NCBI RefSeq assembly: GCF_000025965.1 | Contig: NC_006513.1 | Coordinates: 2,046,001-2,110,000, forward strand | Direction: 5' to 3' | Source of the DNA: Aromatoleum aromaticum EbN1 | GTDB taxonomy: Bacteria > Pseudomonadota > Gammaproteobacteria > Burkholderiales > Rhodocyclaceae | DNA length: 64,000 bases | In this document: positions 25,305 to 35,334 of the stretch, piece by piece | How the letters are laid out: each line of letters begins with the position of its first letter | Position numbering within the stretch: the first letter of the stretch is position 1 | Translations under genes and position numbers: made by a program | Notes under the pieces: model-generated | Database searches by the model: none | What the model was told of the DNA's origin: nothing | The model's input: the letters and a program-made list of their open reading frames with translations, nothing else

Positions 25305-25963
25305 ACGACAGGAACGACACTCCCCAGTCGGTCGTCATCATCGACGACCACCCGCTATTCCGCAAAGGACTGATCCAGCTGCTGCGCACCGTGCCCGGCT
25401 TTCGCCTGGTCGCCGAAGCGGCTGACGGCAAGGAGGGCATCGCGCACATCCTGCATCTGCGCCCCGACCTGCTGTTGCTCGACCTGAACATGAAGGACAT
25501 GTCCGGGCTCGAGGTGCTGAAATTCGTGCGCCAGGCCGACCTGGACACGCGCGTCGTGATGGTCACCGTCTCGGATGCCGCCGAGGACCTCGTCGCGGCG
25601 CTGCGCGCGGGCGCGGACGGTTATCTGCTCAAGGACATGGAGCCGGAGCAGATGGTCGAGGCGCTGCAGGCGGCGGCAGCGGGACGCATCGTCGTGTCCG
25701 ACGCACTGACCCACCTGATGGCAGCGGCGCTGCGCCAGGAAAAGCGTCCCGACAGCGTGACCGATGCGGGCCTCACCGAGCAGGAGCAGCGCATCCTCGA
25801 GCGCATCGCGGCCGGCCTGTCGAACAAGCTGATCGCCCGCGAGCTGGGCATCGCCGAAGGCACCGTCAAGGTGCACGTCAAGCACGTGCTGCGCAAGCTC
25901 AACTTCCGTTCGCGCGTCGAGGCGGCCGTATGGGCGGTTGCCAACCAACGCGGCGAGCGCTGA
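25301..25963 (+). CDS. narL: Nitrate/nitrite response regulator (NarL family)
   Basis: A 220-residue response regulator with an acidic pocket at Asp15-Asp16 (IIDDHPLF), the phosphorylated Asp61 (LLLLDLNMKDMSGLE) and conserved VTVSDAAEDL and GYLLKDM. The C-terminal LuxR/NarL helix-turn-helix (LTEQEQRILERIAAGLSNKL, IAEGTVKVHVKHVLRKL) binds DNA. The ATG overlaps the narX stop, so the pair is coupled. A NarL-type 7-2-7 site upstream of narX suggests feedback control. Confidence 0.9.
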   Translation: MNDRNDTPQSVVIIDDHPLFRKGLIQLLRTVPGFRLVAEAADGKEGIAHILHLRPDLLLLDLNMKDMSGLEVLKFVRQADLDTRVVMVTVSDAAEDLVAALRAGADGYLLKDMEPEQMVEALQAAAAGRIVVSDALTHLMAAALRQEKRPDSVTDAGLTEQEQRILERIAAGLSNKLIARELGIAEGTVKVHVKHVLRKLNFRSRVEAAVWAVANQRGER

Positions 25964-26153
25964 GCGTCGATCGATCGCCGCATCCCGGCCGCACCTCGTG
26001 CAGCAATCTCCGGCCGACCCCCTCATTTTTCCAAGCCGTAGTCTATGTTGAAGTCAGATTGACGGCTGAGGACGCGACTCATTCAGAAGGATTCTTTTCG
26101 CCTACCGCAAGCAGGTGCTTGTCAGGTAGCGTTTTTCGCGGAGGAGCCTGACC

Positions 26154-27992
26154 ATGTTGAAGCGCAAGCTACTCATCACTACCCTGATCGGCGCTGGCCT
26201 GATCGGTACGATGGCGTTCGACGAATACCAGGCTTGGCGTACAGCCGATGCTTCCGCGCTGCTGACGACGATCGGCGTGCCGTTTTGTGCGCCACAACGC
26301 AGCGGACCACAATACAAAACCTTCTTCCGGCTTGCCATGGCGCAAGCGGAAGGGGGCCGTGAGCCGGCGCGAACTGAAGTCGGTCCGTTCAGCAGAGCGA
26401 TTCCGGAGGCGGAGTCGATCGCCGGCGCCGACGCCAACCCGCTGCTCATGAACAACCTGGGTACGCTGCACTACCCGATCACGACTTCCATACCCGCTGC
26501 GCAGCAGTTCTTCGACCAGGGCCTGCGTCTTGCCTACGCCTTCAACCACGGCGAGGCGCTGCGCGCATTTCGCAAGGCGCGCACGCTCGATCCTGAGTGC
26601 GCGATGTGTTACTGGGGCGAAGCGCTCGTGCTGGGGCCCAACATCAACGCTCCGATGGACCCTGCTGCTGCCGCGCCTGCCTTCGAGGCAGTGAACAAGG
26701 CGCAAGGGCTCTCAGCCAGGGCGAGCGCGAAAGAGCGCGCCTTGATCGAAGCGCTGACGGCGCGTTACGCGCGGGAGCCGCAGGCAGACCGCACGGCGCT
26801 CGATGCCGCCTATGCCGCCGCGATGCAGCGGGTCGCGGAGCGCTATCCCGACGACGACCAGATCACGCTGACTTACGCCGAATCGCTGATGGATCGGCAG
26901 CCTTGGGACTACTGGGAAGCGGGCGGCTTCCGACCCAAGGGGCGCACGGCCGAGATCGTCGGCCTGCTGGAGAAAGTGCTGCGCAGGACGCCGGATCATC
27001 CCGGCGCGATTCATTACTACATCCATGTCACCGAGAGCTCCAACAATCCTGCTCGCGCCGTGCCCTACGCGCAACGTCTGGGCCGGCTGATGCCGGGCGC
27101 CGGGCATGTCGTGCATATGCCGTTCCACACTTTCTTCCGTGTCGGCATGTACAAGGAGGCGATCGAGGCGAATCGGCAGGCGGTGCGTGCGGACGAAATC
27201 TACATCGCCCGTTCGGCGCCGGTCGGCATCTATCCGCAGGCCTACTATCCGCACAACGTTCACTCGCTGATGGTGTCCGCACAGATGGCCGGCGATGGCG
27301 CCACCGCCATCGAGTCCGCCGCCAAGCTGGTCCGGATCGTCTCCGATGCGGCGGCCAAGAACATCTCGTGGGTGCAGCCGATCATGGCCGCACCCTATTT
27401 TGCCCACGCGCAGTTCAGTGACGCGAAGACGATTCTCGGCCTGCCCGATCCGGGTGCGGACTTCCCGTATGTGCAGGCGATGTGGCACTACGCACGTGGT
27501 GTGGGGCTGGCCGGCGCCGGGGATGCGAGCGCGGCGCAGGCCGAAGTCGATGCGATCGTCCGCCTCGGGCAGCAAAACGGCTTTGCCGATCTGGTCGCCG
27601 GCGGCGTGCCGGCGAAGGACGTGCTGCGCCTCGCCGAACAGGTGCTGCGTGCGCGCATCGCCCAGGCGAACCGGGACCCGGTGCGCGCCGTCCGCCATTT
27701 CGAAGCGGCGGTCGCGCTCGAAGATGGGCTGGCCTACACCGAGCCGCCCTATTGGTACTATCCGACGCGCCAGTCCCTCGGGGCGGCACTGCTGCTCGCC
27801 GGGGACCTGGACAATGCGGAGAACGTGCTGCGTTCGAGCCTGGCACGCGCACCCAACAACGGCTGGGCGCTGTTCGGCTTGATGCGGCTTTACGAGCAGC
27901 GCGGCGATGCGCCGGGTGCCCGGGTTGTCAGAGGCATGCTGGACAAGGCGTGGATCGGCGACCCCCGTACCCTGGAACTTTCACGCCTGTGA
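26154..27992 (+). CDS. Large TPR protein with N-terminal membrane anchor, function unknown
   Basis: A 612-residue protein. It starts with a positively charged residue group and a hydrophobic helix (LLITTLIGAGLIGTMAF), a signal anchor or uncleaved signal. Tetratricopeptide-like helical pairs follow, for example FNHGEALRAFRKARTLDPEC with a CAMCYWGEAL motif, and later DLDNAENVLRSSLARAPNNG. A conserved-looking HYYIHVTESS and a His-rich centre (GHVVHMPFHTFFRVG) occur in this family. Many soil and water bacteria carry relatives, but none has a firm function. GGAGG lies 8 bases before the ATG. It is alone between narL and ccmA. Confidence 0.8.
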   Translation: MLKRKLLITTLIGAGLIGTMAFDEYQAWRTADASALLTTIGVPFCAPQRSGPQYKTFFRLAMAQAEGGREPARTEVGPFSRAIPEAESIAGADANPLLMNNLGTLHYPITTSIPAAQQFFDQGLRLAYAFNHGEALRAFRKARTLDPECAMCYWGEALVLGPNINAPMDPAAAAPAFEAVNKAQGLSARASAKERALIEALTARYAREPQADRTALDAAYAAAMQRVAERYPDDDQITLTYAESLMDRQPWDYWEAGGFRPKGRTAEIVGLLEKVLRRTPDHPGAIHYYIHVTESSNNPARAVPYAQRLGRLMPGAGHVVHMPFHTFFRVGMYKEAIEANRQAVRADEIYIARSAPVGIYPQAYYPHNVHSLMVSAQMAGDGATAIESAAKLVRIVSDAAAKNISWVQPIMAAPYFAHAQFSDAKTILGLPDPGADFPYVQAMWHYARGVGLAGAGDASAAQAEVDAIVRLGQQNGFADLVAGGVPAKDVLRLAEQVLRARIAQANRDPVRAVRHFEAAVALEDGLAYTEPPYWYYPTRQSLGAALLLAGDLDNAENVLRSSLARAPNNGWALFGLMRLYEQRGDAPGARVVRGMLDKAWIGDPRTLELSRL

Positions 27993-28078
27993 GAGGCCGC
28001 GGTCGCGTGCTGTCGTGGTGGGGTGGGTCAGATGCCGGCCGCGACGAAACCGCAGTGAGCGAGTTCCGGTGATCCTGA

Positions 28079-28112
28079 AGCGCGGTTTCGCTTCCCGGGG
28101 CGAAACCGCGCT
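28079..28112. terminator. Strong hairpin after the TPR gene
   Basis: A 13-bp perfect stem (AGCGCGGTTTCGC / GCGAAACCGCGCT) with an 8-base loop lies 86 bases after the TPR stop and before ccmA. No T-run follows, so termination would be weak or Rho-aided; it may simply be a hairpin between operons. Confidence 0.5.
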
Positions 28113-28168
28113 GTTCGACCTTCAAGCAGCCTCCCGGAGCGCTCCGCTCTGTGGTTAAATCCACGCCC

Positions 28169-28795
28169 ATGCTTTATGCCGCCGATCTCGCCTGTCTGAA
28201 GGGTGACCGCCTGTTGTTCCGTGGCCTCTCCCTGCACGTGGCGCCCGGCGCCATGCTGCGGATCGCCGGTCCGAACGGCTTCGGCAAAACCAGCCTGCTG
28301 CGCATCCTGTGCGGGCTCGCGCATCCCGAAGCGGGCGAGATCCGCTGGAATGGCCGGCCGATCGCCGGCGACCGCGAATCCTTCCACCGCACGCTGCTCT
28401 ATCTCGGCCACGCGCCGGCGCTGAACGATCTGCTCACGCCGCTCGAAAACCTGCGCTTCGCATGTGCCGCGGCGGGCGACGACGTCGATGAGGATGCTTG
28501 TGTCGACGCGCTCGTGCGCATCGGCCTCGCCGACCAGCTCGATCTGCCGGCGCGCGTGCTGTCGCAGGGCCAGCGCCGGCGTGTCGGGCTGGCGCGGCTT
28601 TTTCTCGGCATCCGCCGCAGCCTGTGGGTGCTCGACGAACCGTTCACCGCGCTCGACGCCGCAGCGGTCGCCGATCTCGCGACGACGCTGTCGGACCACT
28701 GCGCCGCGGGCGGCGTCGTGATCCTGACGACACACCAGGACGCCCCTTTTGCCGTGCCGCCGACGGTGCTCGATCTCTCCGAGGTGGCCGCTTGA
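28169..28795 (+). CDS. ccmA: Cytochrome c maturation ABC protein CcmA
   Basis: The ATPase of the CcmAB complex that releases holo-CcmE from CcmCD so heme can be delivered. Walker A is GPNGFGKTSL (about residue 35), the signature is VLSQGQRRRVGLARL and Walker B is SLWVLDEPFTALD. The ATG at 28169 gives the family-length 208 residues; a GTG 18 bases upstream is an alternative. The last base of the stop overlaps the ccmB start region. This is the first of nine ccm genes in order. Confidence 0.93.
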   Translation: MLYAADLACLKGDRLLFRGLSLHVAPGAMLRIAGPNGFGKTSLLRILCGLAHPEAGEIRWNGRPIAGDRESFHRTLLYLGHAPALNDLLTPLENLRFACAAAGDDVDEDACVDALVRIGLADQLDLPARVLSQGQRRRVGLARLFLGIRRSLWVLDEPFTALDAAAVADLATTLSDHCAAGGVVILTTHQDAPFAVPPTVLDLSEVAA

Positions 28796-29469
28796 GCCGT
28801 ACGCTCGGTCCGTTTGCCGCAGTGCTGCGCCGCGATCTGCTGCTCGCATGGCGAGGCCGGGCCGACGTGCTGGTCACGCTCGCGTTCTTCGTCGTCGTGG
28901 TGTGCCTGTTTCCGTTCGGCGTCGGCGCCGAAACCAACCAGTTGCGTTCGATCGCGCCCGGCGTGCTGTGGGTCGCGGCGCTGCTCGCGACGCTGCTGTC
29001 GCTGCACCGCCTGTTCGCACAGGATCACGCCGACGGCACGCTCGAGCAGCTGCTGCTGTCGCCGGAGCCGACCGTGCTGTGGGTCGTCGCCAAGATCGTC
29101 GCGCACTGGATCGCCACCGGCCTGCCGCTCGTGCTCGTCGCCCCTGCGCTGGCCCTGCTGTTTGACGTGGAGCAAGGAGCGCTCGGAGTCCTCGTCCTAT
29201 CGTTGGCGCTCGGCACCCCGATCCTGGCCCTGCTCGGCGCGGTCGGCGCGGCACTGACGCTCGGGCTGCGCGGCGGCGGCATGCTGCTCGCGCTGCTGGT
29301 TCTGCCGCTGTTCGTTCCGGTGCTCATTTTCGGCGCCGGCGCGGTGGATTCCCACCTTTCCGGCACCGGCGCTGACGCCCATATCCTGCTCCTCGGTGGC
29401 GGGCTGCTCGGGGCGCTGGCGCTGGCGCCGGTCGCATGCGCGGCGGCGCTCAGAATCGCAGTCGAATGA
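28792..29469 (+). CDS. ccmB: Heme-exporter permease CcmB
   Basis: The membrane partner of CcmA, with about six hydrophobic helices (for example VTLAFFVVVVCLFPFGVG and APALALLFDVEQGALGVLVL). The likely start is a TTG at 28792 that overlaps the ccmA stop, with GAGGTGG 5 bases before it, giving 225 residues. A much longer upstream open frame overlaps ccmA and is rejected. The stop overlaps the ccmC start. Confidence 0.9.
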   Translation: MSRTLGPFAAVLRRDLLLAWRGRADVLVTLAFFVVVVCLFPFGVGAETNQLRSIAPGVLWVAALLATLLSLHRLFAQDHADGTLEQLLLSPEPTVLWVVAKIVAHWIATGLPLVLVAPALALLFDVEQGALGVLVLSLALGTPILALLGAVGAALTLGLRGGGMLLALLVLPLFVPVLIFGAGAVDSHLSGTGADAHILLLGGGLLGALALAPVACAAALRIAVE

Positions 29470-30242
29470 TGAAAGAGATGAAAAGACCTGAACGCGGCAA
29501 GAGCCTGTTTCGCTTCGCGGCCCCCCAGCTGTTCTACCCGCTCGCGGGCGCGCTGGCGCCGTGGTTCGCCGGCGCCGCCGCGGTGCTCACGATCATCGGG
29601 CTGTGGCTCGCGTTCTTCGTTGCGCCGACCGATGCGCAGCAGGGCGAGGTGTATCGCGTGATCTTCATCCATGTACCGGCGGCGTGGATGTCGATGTTCG
29701 TGTATCTGATCATGGCGTTCTGGTCGGCGGTCGGACTGGTCATGAACACCCGCCTGTCGTTCATGATGGCCCGCGCGCTGGCGCCGACCGGGGCGATGTT
29801 CTGTGTCGTCGCGCTGGTGACCGGCGCGCTGTGGGGCAAGCCGACGTGGGGGGCGTACTGGGTGTGGGATGCGCGCCTGACGTCGCAACTGCTGCTGCTG
29901 TTCCTGTACTTCGGCTTCATGGCGCTGACCGAAGCGATCGAGGATCCACGCCGTGCCGACAAGGCGGGCGCGATCATCGCGCTGGTCGGCGCCGTCAATG
30001 TGCCGATCATCTATTTCTCCGTGAAGTGGTGGAACACGCTGCACCAGGGGGCGTCGGTGAGCCTGACGAAAGCACCTTCGATGGCCGCGACGATGCTCGC
30101 GGGCATGCTCGTGATGGCGCTGGCGTCATGGGCCTACACGATCGCCGTGACCTTGTGGCGGGTGCGCCCGCTGATTCTCGAGCGTGAACGCCACGCCGAA
30201 TGGGTCGCGGCCGAACTCGACGCGCTGGAGGGCAGGATCTGA
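29466..30242 (+). CDS. ccmC: Heme-handling protein CcmC
   Basis: Attaches heme to CcmE on the periplasmic side. About six membrane helices are seen. The WWD-type Trp-rich heme-binding segment is TWGAYWVWDARLTSQLLLLF (about residue 127), and His residues (such as in RVIFIHVPAAWMS) flank it. The length is 258 residues from the ATG that overlaps the ccmB stop. It is followed at once by ccmD, overlapping by one base. Confidence 0.95.
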   Translation: MMKEMKRPERGKSLFRFAAPQLFYPLAGALAPWFAGAAAVLTIIGLWLAFFVAPTDAQQGEVYRVIFIHVPAAWMSMFVYLIMAFWSAVGLVMNTRLSFMMARALAPTGAMFCVVALVTGALWGKPTWGAYWVWDARLTSQLLLLFLYFGFMALTEAIEDPRRADKAGAIIALVGAVNVPIIYFSVKWWNTLHQGASVSLTKAPSMAATMLAGMLVMALASWAYTIAVTLWRVRPLILERERHAEWVAAELDALEGRI

Positions 30243-30451
30243 TGCAGTGGGAGTCATGGAGCGCGTTCTGGCAGATGGGCGGTGCGGCGCCGTTCGTGTG
30301 GGGCAGCTACGGCATCACGGCGCTGCTGGTGGCAGGGGAACTGATCATGGTCATGCGCCGTCGTAAGGACGCCCTGCGGCGTCTGCTCAGGCTGCGTCGC
30401 GCGAGGGCGAGCGGCGGCGGGCGGCGGGCTTTTGAGGAGATCGTTGAATGA
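30242..30451 (+). CDS. ccmD: Heme exporter accessory protein CcmD
   Basis: A small membrane protein of 69 residues, with one helix ([20 protein letters not shown]) followed by a basic cytoplasmic tail ([15 protein letters not shown]). CcmD helps CcmC release holo-CcmE. The ATG shares its A with the ccmC stop and the gene overlaps ccmE by four bases, which identifies it despite low sequence conservation in the family. Confidence 0.88.
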   Translation: MQWESWSAFWQMGGAAPFVWGSYGITALLVAGELIMVMRRRKDALRRLLRLRRARASGGGRRAFEEIVE

Positions 30452-30894
30452 AACCCCGTAGCAAACGTCTGCTGCTCGTCGCCGGCGCTGTCGCGTTGCT
30501 GGTCGGTGCGGTGGCGCTGGTGCTGAACGCGTTCCAGCAGAACCTCGTGTTCTTCCACACGCCCACCGAAGTCGCGGAAGGCAAGGCGCCCGTCGGCCGG
30601 GCGTTTCGCATCGGCGGCATGGTCGAAACCGGCTCGATCCGCCGCGCTGCCGATGGCGTGACCGTGCAGTTCGCGATCACCGACACGGCGAAAGTGATTC
30701 CGGTTTCCTACAAAGGCTCCCTGCCCGACCTTTTCAGCGAAGGGAAGGGCGCGGTGGTGCAGGGCACGCTCGGCCCCGACGGCCAGTTCCAGGCGTCCGA
30801 AGTGCTCGCCAAGCACGACGAAAACTACATGCCGCCGGAGGCGCAGCACGCCGTCGACCAGGCCCAGAAAGCCGCACAGACGGTGCAACAATGA
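30448..30894 (+). CDS. ccmE: Heme chaperone CcmE
   Basis: A periplasmic OB-fold protein anchored by one N-terminal helix ([19 protein letters not shown]). It binds heme covalently through His123 in [13 protein letters not shown], with Tyr127 as the expected iron ligand. At 148 residues it is the normal size. It overlaps ccmD and ccmF by four bases each. Confidence 0.95.
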   Translation: MKPRSKRLLLVAGAVALLVGAVALVLNAFQQNLVFFHTPTEVAEGKAPVGRAFRIGGMVETGSIRRAADGVTVQFAITDTAKVIPVSYKGSLPDLFSEGKGAVVQGTLGPDGQFQASEVLAKHDENYMPPEAQHAVDQAQKAAQTVQQ

Positions 30895-32864
30895 TTCCCG
30901 AACTCGGCCATTTCTCGCTGATCCTGGCGCTGGTGCTCGCGCTCGTCCAGGCGGTCGTCCCGATGATCGGCGCCAACCGCAACCGCATCGCGCTGATGGC
31001 AGTCGGACGGCCGGCGGCGCAGGGGCAGTTCCTTGCCATCGCGTTCGCCTTCGGCTGCCTGACCTGGGCGTTCGTCACGAGCGATTTCTCGTTGCAGCTC
31101 GCGGCAGTCAACTCGCATACCGACACGCCGCTGATCTACAAGATCACCGGCGTGTGGGGCAACCACGAAGGGTCGCTGCTGCTGTGGGCGCTGTCGCTGT
31201 CGCTGTGGACGGTCGCAGTGACGGTGTTCAGCCGCAATTTGCCGGACGCCTTCATGGCGCGCGTCCTCGGCGTGCTCGGCTGGATCAGCGCGGGATTCCT
31301 GTCGTTCACGCTGGTCACGTCCAACCCTTTCGACCGCCTGCTGCCGGCGGTCGCGCAGGGACGCGACCTCAACCCGCTGCTCCAGGACGCCGGCATGATC
31401 ATCCACCCGCCGCTGCTGTACATGGGCTACGTGGGCTTTTCGGTCGCGTTCGCGTTCGCGATCGCGGCGCTGCTCAGCGGCCGCATGGATGCCGCATGGG
31501 CGCGCTGGTCGCGACCATGGACGACGGTCGCGTGGGTGTTCCTCACTGCCGGCATCGCGGTCGGGTCGGGCTGGGCCTACTATGAGCTCGGTTGGGGCGG
31601 CTGGTGGTTCTGGGATCCGGTCGAAAACGCGTCCTTCATGCCGTGGCTGCTCGGCACCGCGCTGATCCATTCGCTCGCGGTCACGGAAAAACGCGGCGCG
31701 TTCCGCAGCTGGACGATCCTGCTCGCGATCAGTGCGTTCTCGCTGTCGCTGCTCGGCACTTTCCTGGTCCGCTCGGGCGTCATCACGTCGGTGCATGCGT
31801 TTGCGACCGACCCGCGCCGCGGTCTGTTCATCCTCGCGCTGCTGGTCGTCGTGATCGGCGTTTCGCTGACGCTGTTCGCATGGCGCGCGCCGAAGCTCGC
31901 CGGCGGCGGCAGCTTCGGCCTCGTGTCGCGCGACGCGACGCTGCTCGGCAACAACGTCCTGCTCGCAGTGGCGACGGGTTCGGTGCTGCTCGGAACGCTC
32001 TACCCGCTGTTCCTCGACGCGCTGAACCTCGGCAAGATCTCGGTCGGGCCGCCGTACTTCGAAGCGGTGTTCGTGCCGCTGATGACGCCGGTCGTGGTGC
32101 TGATGGTGCTCGGGCCGTTCGTCCGCTGGAAAGGGGACGGCCTCGGGCGCGTGCTGCGGCCGCTGCTGCCGGTGATGGTGGCGAGCATCGCGATCGGTCT
32201 CGGTGTCGCGTTCGCGGTCGGGCACGTCACGGTGCGCACGGTGCTCGGCCTGGTGCTGGCGTCGTGGGTGCTGCTCGGCAGCGCCCGGCTGCTGGCGAGC
32301 CGCTTCGCGGAGCGTCGCGGCGCGAGTACTGCGGCAGTGCTGCGGGGCATCCCGTTGGCGTGGTGGGGAATGTGGCTCGCGCACGCCGGCATCGGCATCT
32401 TCATCATCGGCGCGACGATGGCGGGCAGTCTCAACGAGCGCCTCGACGTCAAGATGCAGCCCGGCCAGACCGCACAACTCGCCGGCTACACGTTCACGTT
32501 CCGCGGTGTCGCCGACGCACCGGGGCCGAACTACGACGCCGCGCGGGCGACGATCGACGTGACGCGCAGCGGCATTCCGGTCGCGACGCTGCACCCGGAA
32601 AAGCGCTTCTACGTCGCGCAGCAGATGCCGATGACCGAGGCGTCGATCGACATCGGCCCGTTTCGCGATGTCTACGTCAACCTCGGCGACCGCCTCGACG
32701 ACGGCAGCTGGGTTGTCGGCCTGTTCTACAAACCCTTCATCAGCTGGGTATGGCTCGGCTGCGTGCTGATGGCAATCGGGGGCGTTTTCGCGGCCTCGGA
32801 TCGTCGCTACCGCCGCCTCGCCGAGCGTGAAGTCCCTGCCGGCGCGGCGCGCCGGACGACATGA
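30891..32864 (+). CDS. ccmF: Heme lyase subunit CcmF
   Basis: The large membrane protein that takes heme from CcmE and joins it to apocytochrome c. Many helices are visible; the WWD domain is [20 protein letters not shown] (about residue 235). Conserved His residues occur in [15 protein letters not shown] and [14 protein letters not shown]. The length is 657 residues. It overlaps ccmE by four bases and lies 10 bases before ccmG. Confidence 0.95.
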   Translation: MIPELGHFSLILALVLALVQAVVPMIGANRNRIALMAVGRPAAQGQFLAIAFAFGCLTWAFVTSDFSLQLAAVNSHTDTPLIYKITGVWGNHEGSLLLWALSLSLWTVAVTVFSRNLPDAFMARVLGVLGWISAGFLSFTLVTSNPFDRLLPAVAQGRDLNPLLQDAGMIIHPPLLYMGYVGFSVAFAFAIAALLSGRMDAAWARWSRPWTTVAWVFLTAGIAVGSGWAYYELGWGGWWFWDPVENASFMPWLLGTALIHSLAVTEKRGAFRSWTILLAISAFSLSLLGTFLVRSGVITSVHAFATDPRRGLFILALLVVVIGVSLTLFAWRAPKLAGGGSFGLVSRDATLLGNNVLLAVATGSVLLGTLYPLFLDALNLGKISVGPPYFEAVFVPLMTPVVVLMVLGPFVRWKGDGLGRVLRPLLPVMVASIAIGLGVAFAVGHVTVRTVLGLVLASWVLLGSARLLASRFAERRGASTAAVLRGIPLAWWGMWLAHAGIGIFIIGATMAGSLNERLDVKMQPGQTAQLAGYTFTFRGVADAPGPNYDAARATIDVTRSGIPVATLHPEKRFYVAQQMPMTEASIDIGPFRDVYVNLGDRLDDGSWVVGLFYKPFISWVWLGCVLMAIGGVFAASDRRYRRLAEREVPAGAARRTT

Positions 32865-32874
32865 GTAATCGACA

Positions 32875-33408
32875 ATGAAAGCGAAATTTCTCGTCCCCCT
32901 CGCATTATTCCTCGTGCTGGCGGGCTTTCTCGGCTACGGGCTGCAGCTCAATCCGCGCGAAGTGCCGTCGCCGCTCGTCGACAAACCGGCGCCGCAGTTC
33001 CGCCTCGCGACACTGGCTGCCCCCGACGCCGCACTCGGCGCCGCCGACATGCGTGGCGAAGTGTGGCTGCTGAACGTCTGGGCGTCGTGGTGCGTATCGT
33101 GCCGCGAGGAGCATCCGGTGCTGATGGAACTCGCGCGCGACAAGGTCGTGCCGCTCGTCGGCCTCAATTACAAGGACACGCGCCCCGAAGCGATCGCCTG
33201 GCTCGAAGCGCACGGCGACCCCTACACCGCGTCGGTCGTCGACGCGGATGGCCGCGTCGGCATCGATTACGGCGTGTATGGCGTGCCCGAGACTTTCCTC
33301 ATCGACCGGCAGGGCGTGATCCGCTACAAGCACATCGGACCGGTGACCCGGGAGGCGGTGCGCGACGTGCTGCTGCCGAAGATCGCGGAGCTGTCGCGTG
33401 CGAGCTAG
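32875..33408 (+). CDS. ccmG: Thiol:disulfide interchange protein CcmG (DsbE)
   Basis: A membrane-anchored periplasmic thioredoxin of 177 residues. The N-terminal helix is FLVPLALFLVLAGFLGYGL, and the active site is Cys73-Cys76 in WASWCVSCREEHPVL. The cis-Pro region is VYGVPETFLIDRQG. It keeps the CXXCH Cys of apocytochromes reduced. The 3' end overlaps ccmH by 11 bases. Confidence 0.95.
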   Translation: MKAKFLVPLALFLVLAGFLGYGLQLNPREVPSPLVDKPAPQFRLATLAAPDAALGAADMRGEVWLLNVWASWCVSCREEHPVLMELARDKVVPLVGLNYKDTRPEAIAWLEAHGDPYTASVVDADGRVGIDYGVYGVPETFLIDRQGVIRYKHIGPVTREAVRDVLLPKIAELSRAS

Positions 33409-33925
33409 GTCCTTCCGGCATCTGCTGCCTTCGGCCGTGTCGGCCCTGCTGTTCACGCTGATCCTCGCCGTCGCCGCGCCGCCGGCATTCGCCGCCGACG
33501 AAGCCGCGCCGCTCGTGACCGACCCGCAGCTCGAAGAGCGCGTCATGGATCTGTCGCACAAGCTGCGCTGCCTGGTGTGCCAGAACCAGTCGATCGCCGA
33601 ATCGAACGCGCCGCTGGCGCTCGACCTGCGCAACCAGGTGCGCGAGCAGCTGGCGGCCGGCAAGAGCGAAGAGGCGGTGGTCGATTATCTCGTTGCCCGC
33701 TACGGCGATTTCGTGCTGTACCTTCCGCCGTTCAAGGGCATTACGCTGCTGCTGTGGCTGGGGCCGGCGCTGCTGCTCGTCGCCGGTGCGGGCTGGCTCG
33801 GATGGCGCCTGCGCCGCCGCGCCGAGGAAGTCCGCAGCGCGCCGCACCTGACGCGTGACGAGCGTGCCCGCGCCCGCGCCCTGCTCGACGGCACGTCCCC
33901 TTCCTCCGAGGAGCCTCGTTCGTGA
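33398..33925 (+). CDS. ccmH: Cytochrome c maturation protein CcmH
   Basis: A signal peptide (LLFTLILAVAAPPAFAA) is followed by the reductant motif LRCLVCQNQ with Cys58 and Cys61, then a helical bundle and a membrane helix (GITLLLWLGPALLLVAGAGW). It acts with CcmG on apocytochrome thiols and belongs to the heme-lyase complex with CcmF. The start is a GTG inside the end of ccmG. It is the short CcmH form; the TPR part is the separate next gene, which overlaps by four bases. Confidence 0.93.
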   Translation: MRARSFRHLLPSAVSALLFTLILAVAAPPAFAADEAAPLVTDPQLEERVMDLSHKLRCLVCQNQSIAESNAPLALDLRNQVREQLAAGKSEEAVVDYLVARYGDFVLYLPPFKGITLLLWLGPALLLVAGAGWLGWRLRRRAEEVRSAPHLTRDERARARALLDGTSPSSEEPRS

Positions 33926-35196
33926 TTCCCTTCCTGATTCTGGCCACCGTGCTAGTGGCCGGTGCGTTGCTGCTTGTCGTTCCGCCGCTGCTCGGTGGCG
34001 GGAGCCGCGCGCGCGAACAGGCGCATCGGCAGCGCCAGGCCGAAACCGTGCTCGTCGTGCTGCGCGAGCAACTGGTTGAGCTGGAGGCCGAGCGTGCGGC
34101 CGGCCACATTGCCGAGGCCGATTATCAGCGCTCGCGCGAAGAGCTCGAACAGCGGGCGCTCGAAGAGGGGCGCGCGGCCGAAAGCGGCGCCGATCTGCGG
34201 CCGGCACGCCCATGGGCGGTTGCGATCGTCGTCGCGCTGCCGGCGCTCGCGGTGCTGTTCTACCTCGCTCTCGGCGAACCTCGCGGACTCGATCCGGCGC
34301 AGATCGCCGCGCAGCAGGAACACCAGATCACGCCCGAGCAGATGTCGGCGCTGGTCGCCCAGCTCGCGCAGCGCCTCGAACGCGAGCCGGACGATGCCGA
34401 GGGGTGGATGATGCTCGGCCGCTCCTACTCGATGACGAACGATCTCGACGGGGCCGCGGCGACCTGGCGCAAGCTCGGCGCGAAGATCCCGGACCAGGCG
34501 GACATCCTCGCCGACTGGGCCGACCTGCTCGCCGGCGCGGCGGGTGGCAGGTTCGACGGCGACCCGGATCGCCTCATCCGCCGGGCGCTCGAACTCGACC
34601 CGGCTCACCTCAAGGCGCTGGCGCTCGCCGGCACGGCGGCGTTCCAGCGCGAGGACTTCGCCGCCGCATCCGCTCACTGGGAACGCATCCTCGCGAACAT
34701 GGACCCCGGCGAAGGCGTTTACGCGGCGGTCGTCGCAAGCATCAACGAGGCACGCGCGAAGGGTGGCATGCCGTTGCTGGAAGCGGCAGGCCCGGGTGCG
34801 GCGCCGACCGGCGGCAGTGCCGGGAAGGGGGCCGCGGAGGGGGCGGTGCAGGGGGCTGAAGAGGCGCTCAAGGTCAGCGGCCGGATCAGCATCTCCGCCG
34901 AGCTTGCCGCGCAGGTCGAAGCGGACGACACCGTGTTCGTCTTCGCCCGTCTGCTGGAAGGCGGGATGCCGGTGGCGGCCCTGCGCCTGCGCGCGGGCGA
35001 CCTGCCCGCGTCATTCAGCTTCGAAAATGCACCGCGCATGTCGAAGGCACCCCTCCCGGCACAATTGAGCATCGGGGCGAGATTGTCGAAGCAGGGGGAG
35101 GCGACCGCCCAGGCAGGCGATCTCGAAGGGGAGCCGGTCAACGTCGCGCCGGATGCGGCGAACGTCGAGATCGTGATCGACCGGCTCCGCAACTAG
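33922..35196 (+). CDS. ccmI: Cytochrome c biogenesis apocytochrome chaperone CcmI (CycH)
   Basis: A 424-residue protein with two N-terminal membrane helices (ILATVLVAGALLLVVPPLL and VAIVVALPALAVLFYLALG) around a cytoplasmic coiled-coil-like loop rich in Glu/Arg. A periplasmic TPR region follows (EPDDAEGWMMLGRSYSMTND), which holds the C-terminal helix of apocytochrome c, and then the CycH C-terminal domain (VSGRISISAELAAQVEADDT). The start is a GTG. It is the last gene of the ccm operon. Confidence 0.92.
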   Translation: MIPFLILATVLVAGALLLVVPPLLGGGSRAREQAHRQRQAETVLVVLREQLVELEAERAAGHIAEADYQRSREELEQRALEEGRAAESGADLRPARPWAVAIVVALPALAVLFYLALGEPRGLDPAQIAAQQEHQITPEQMSALVAQLAQRLEREPDDAEGWMMLGRSYSMTNDLDGAAATWRKLGAKIPDQADILADWADLLAGAAGGRFDGDPDRLIRRALELDPAHLKALALAGTAAFQREDFAAASAHWERILANMDPGEGVYAAVVASINEARAKGGMPLLEAAGPGAAPTGGSAGKGAAEGAVQGAEEALKVSGRISISAELAAQVEADDTVFVFARLLEGGMPVAALRLRAGDLPASFSFENAPRMSKAPLPAQLSIGARLSKQGEATAQAGDLEGEPVNVAPDAANVEIVIDRLRN

Positions 35197-35334
35197 CGCC
35201 GTCGTCCGCGAGAGGCGGGCGAACGGCGCTATTTCCGGGAGGACGTCACGGCGGGCGAGTGCCCGCGAGGCGGCCGCAACGGAGCGCATGGCACCCCGCG
35301 CGTCCGCTGCAATGGGACGAATTCAGGGACGAAT

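Noticed and set aside
28498-28791. Upstream extension of the ccmB frame
   Set aside because: It overlaps ccmA in another frame and looks Arg-rich and non-coding; the coupled TTG at 28792 gives the right length.
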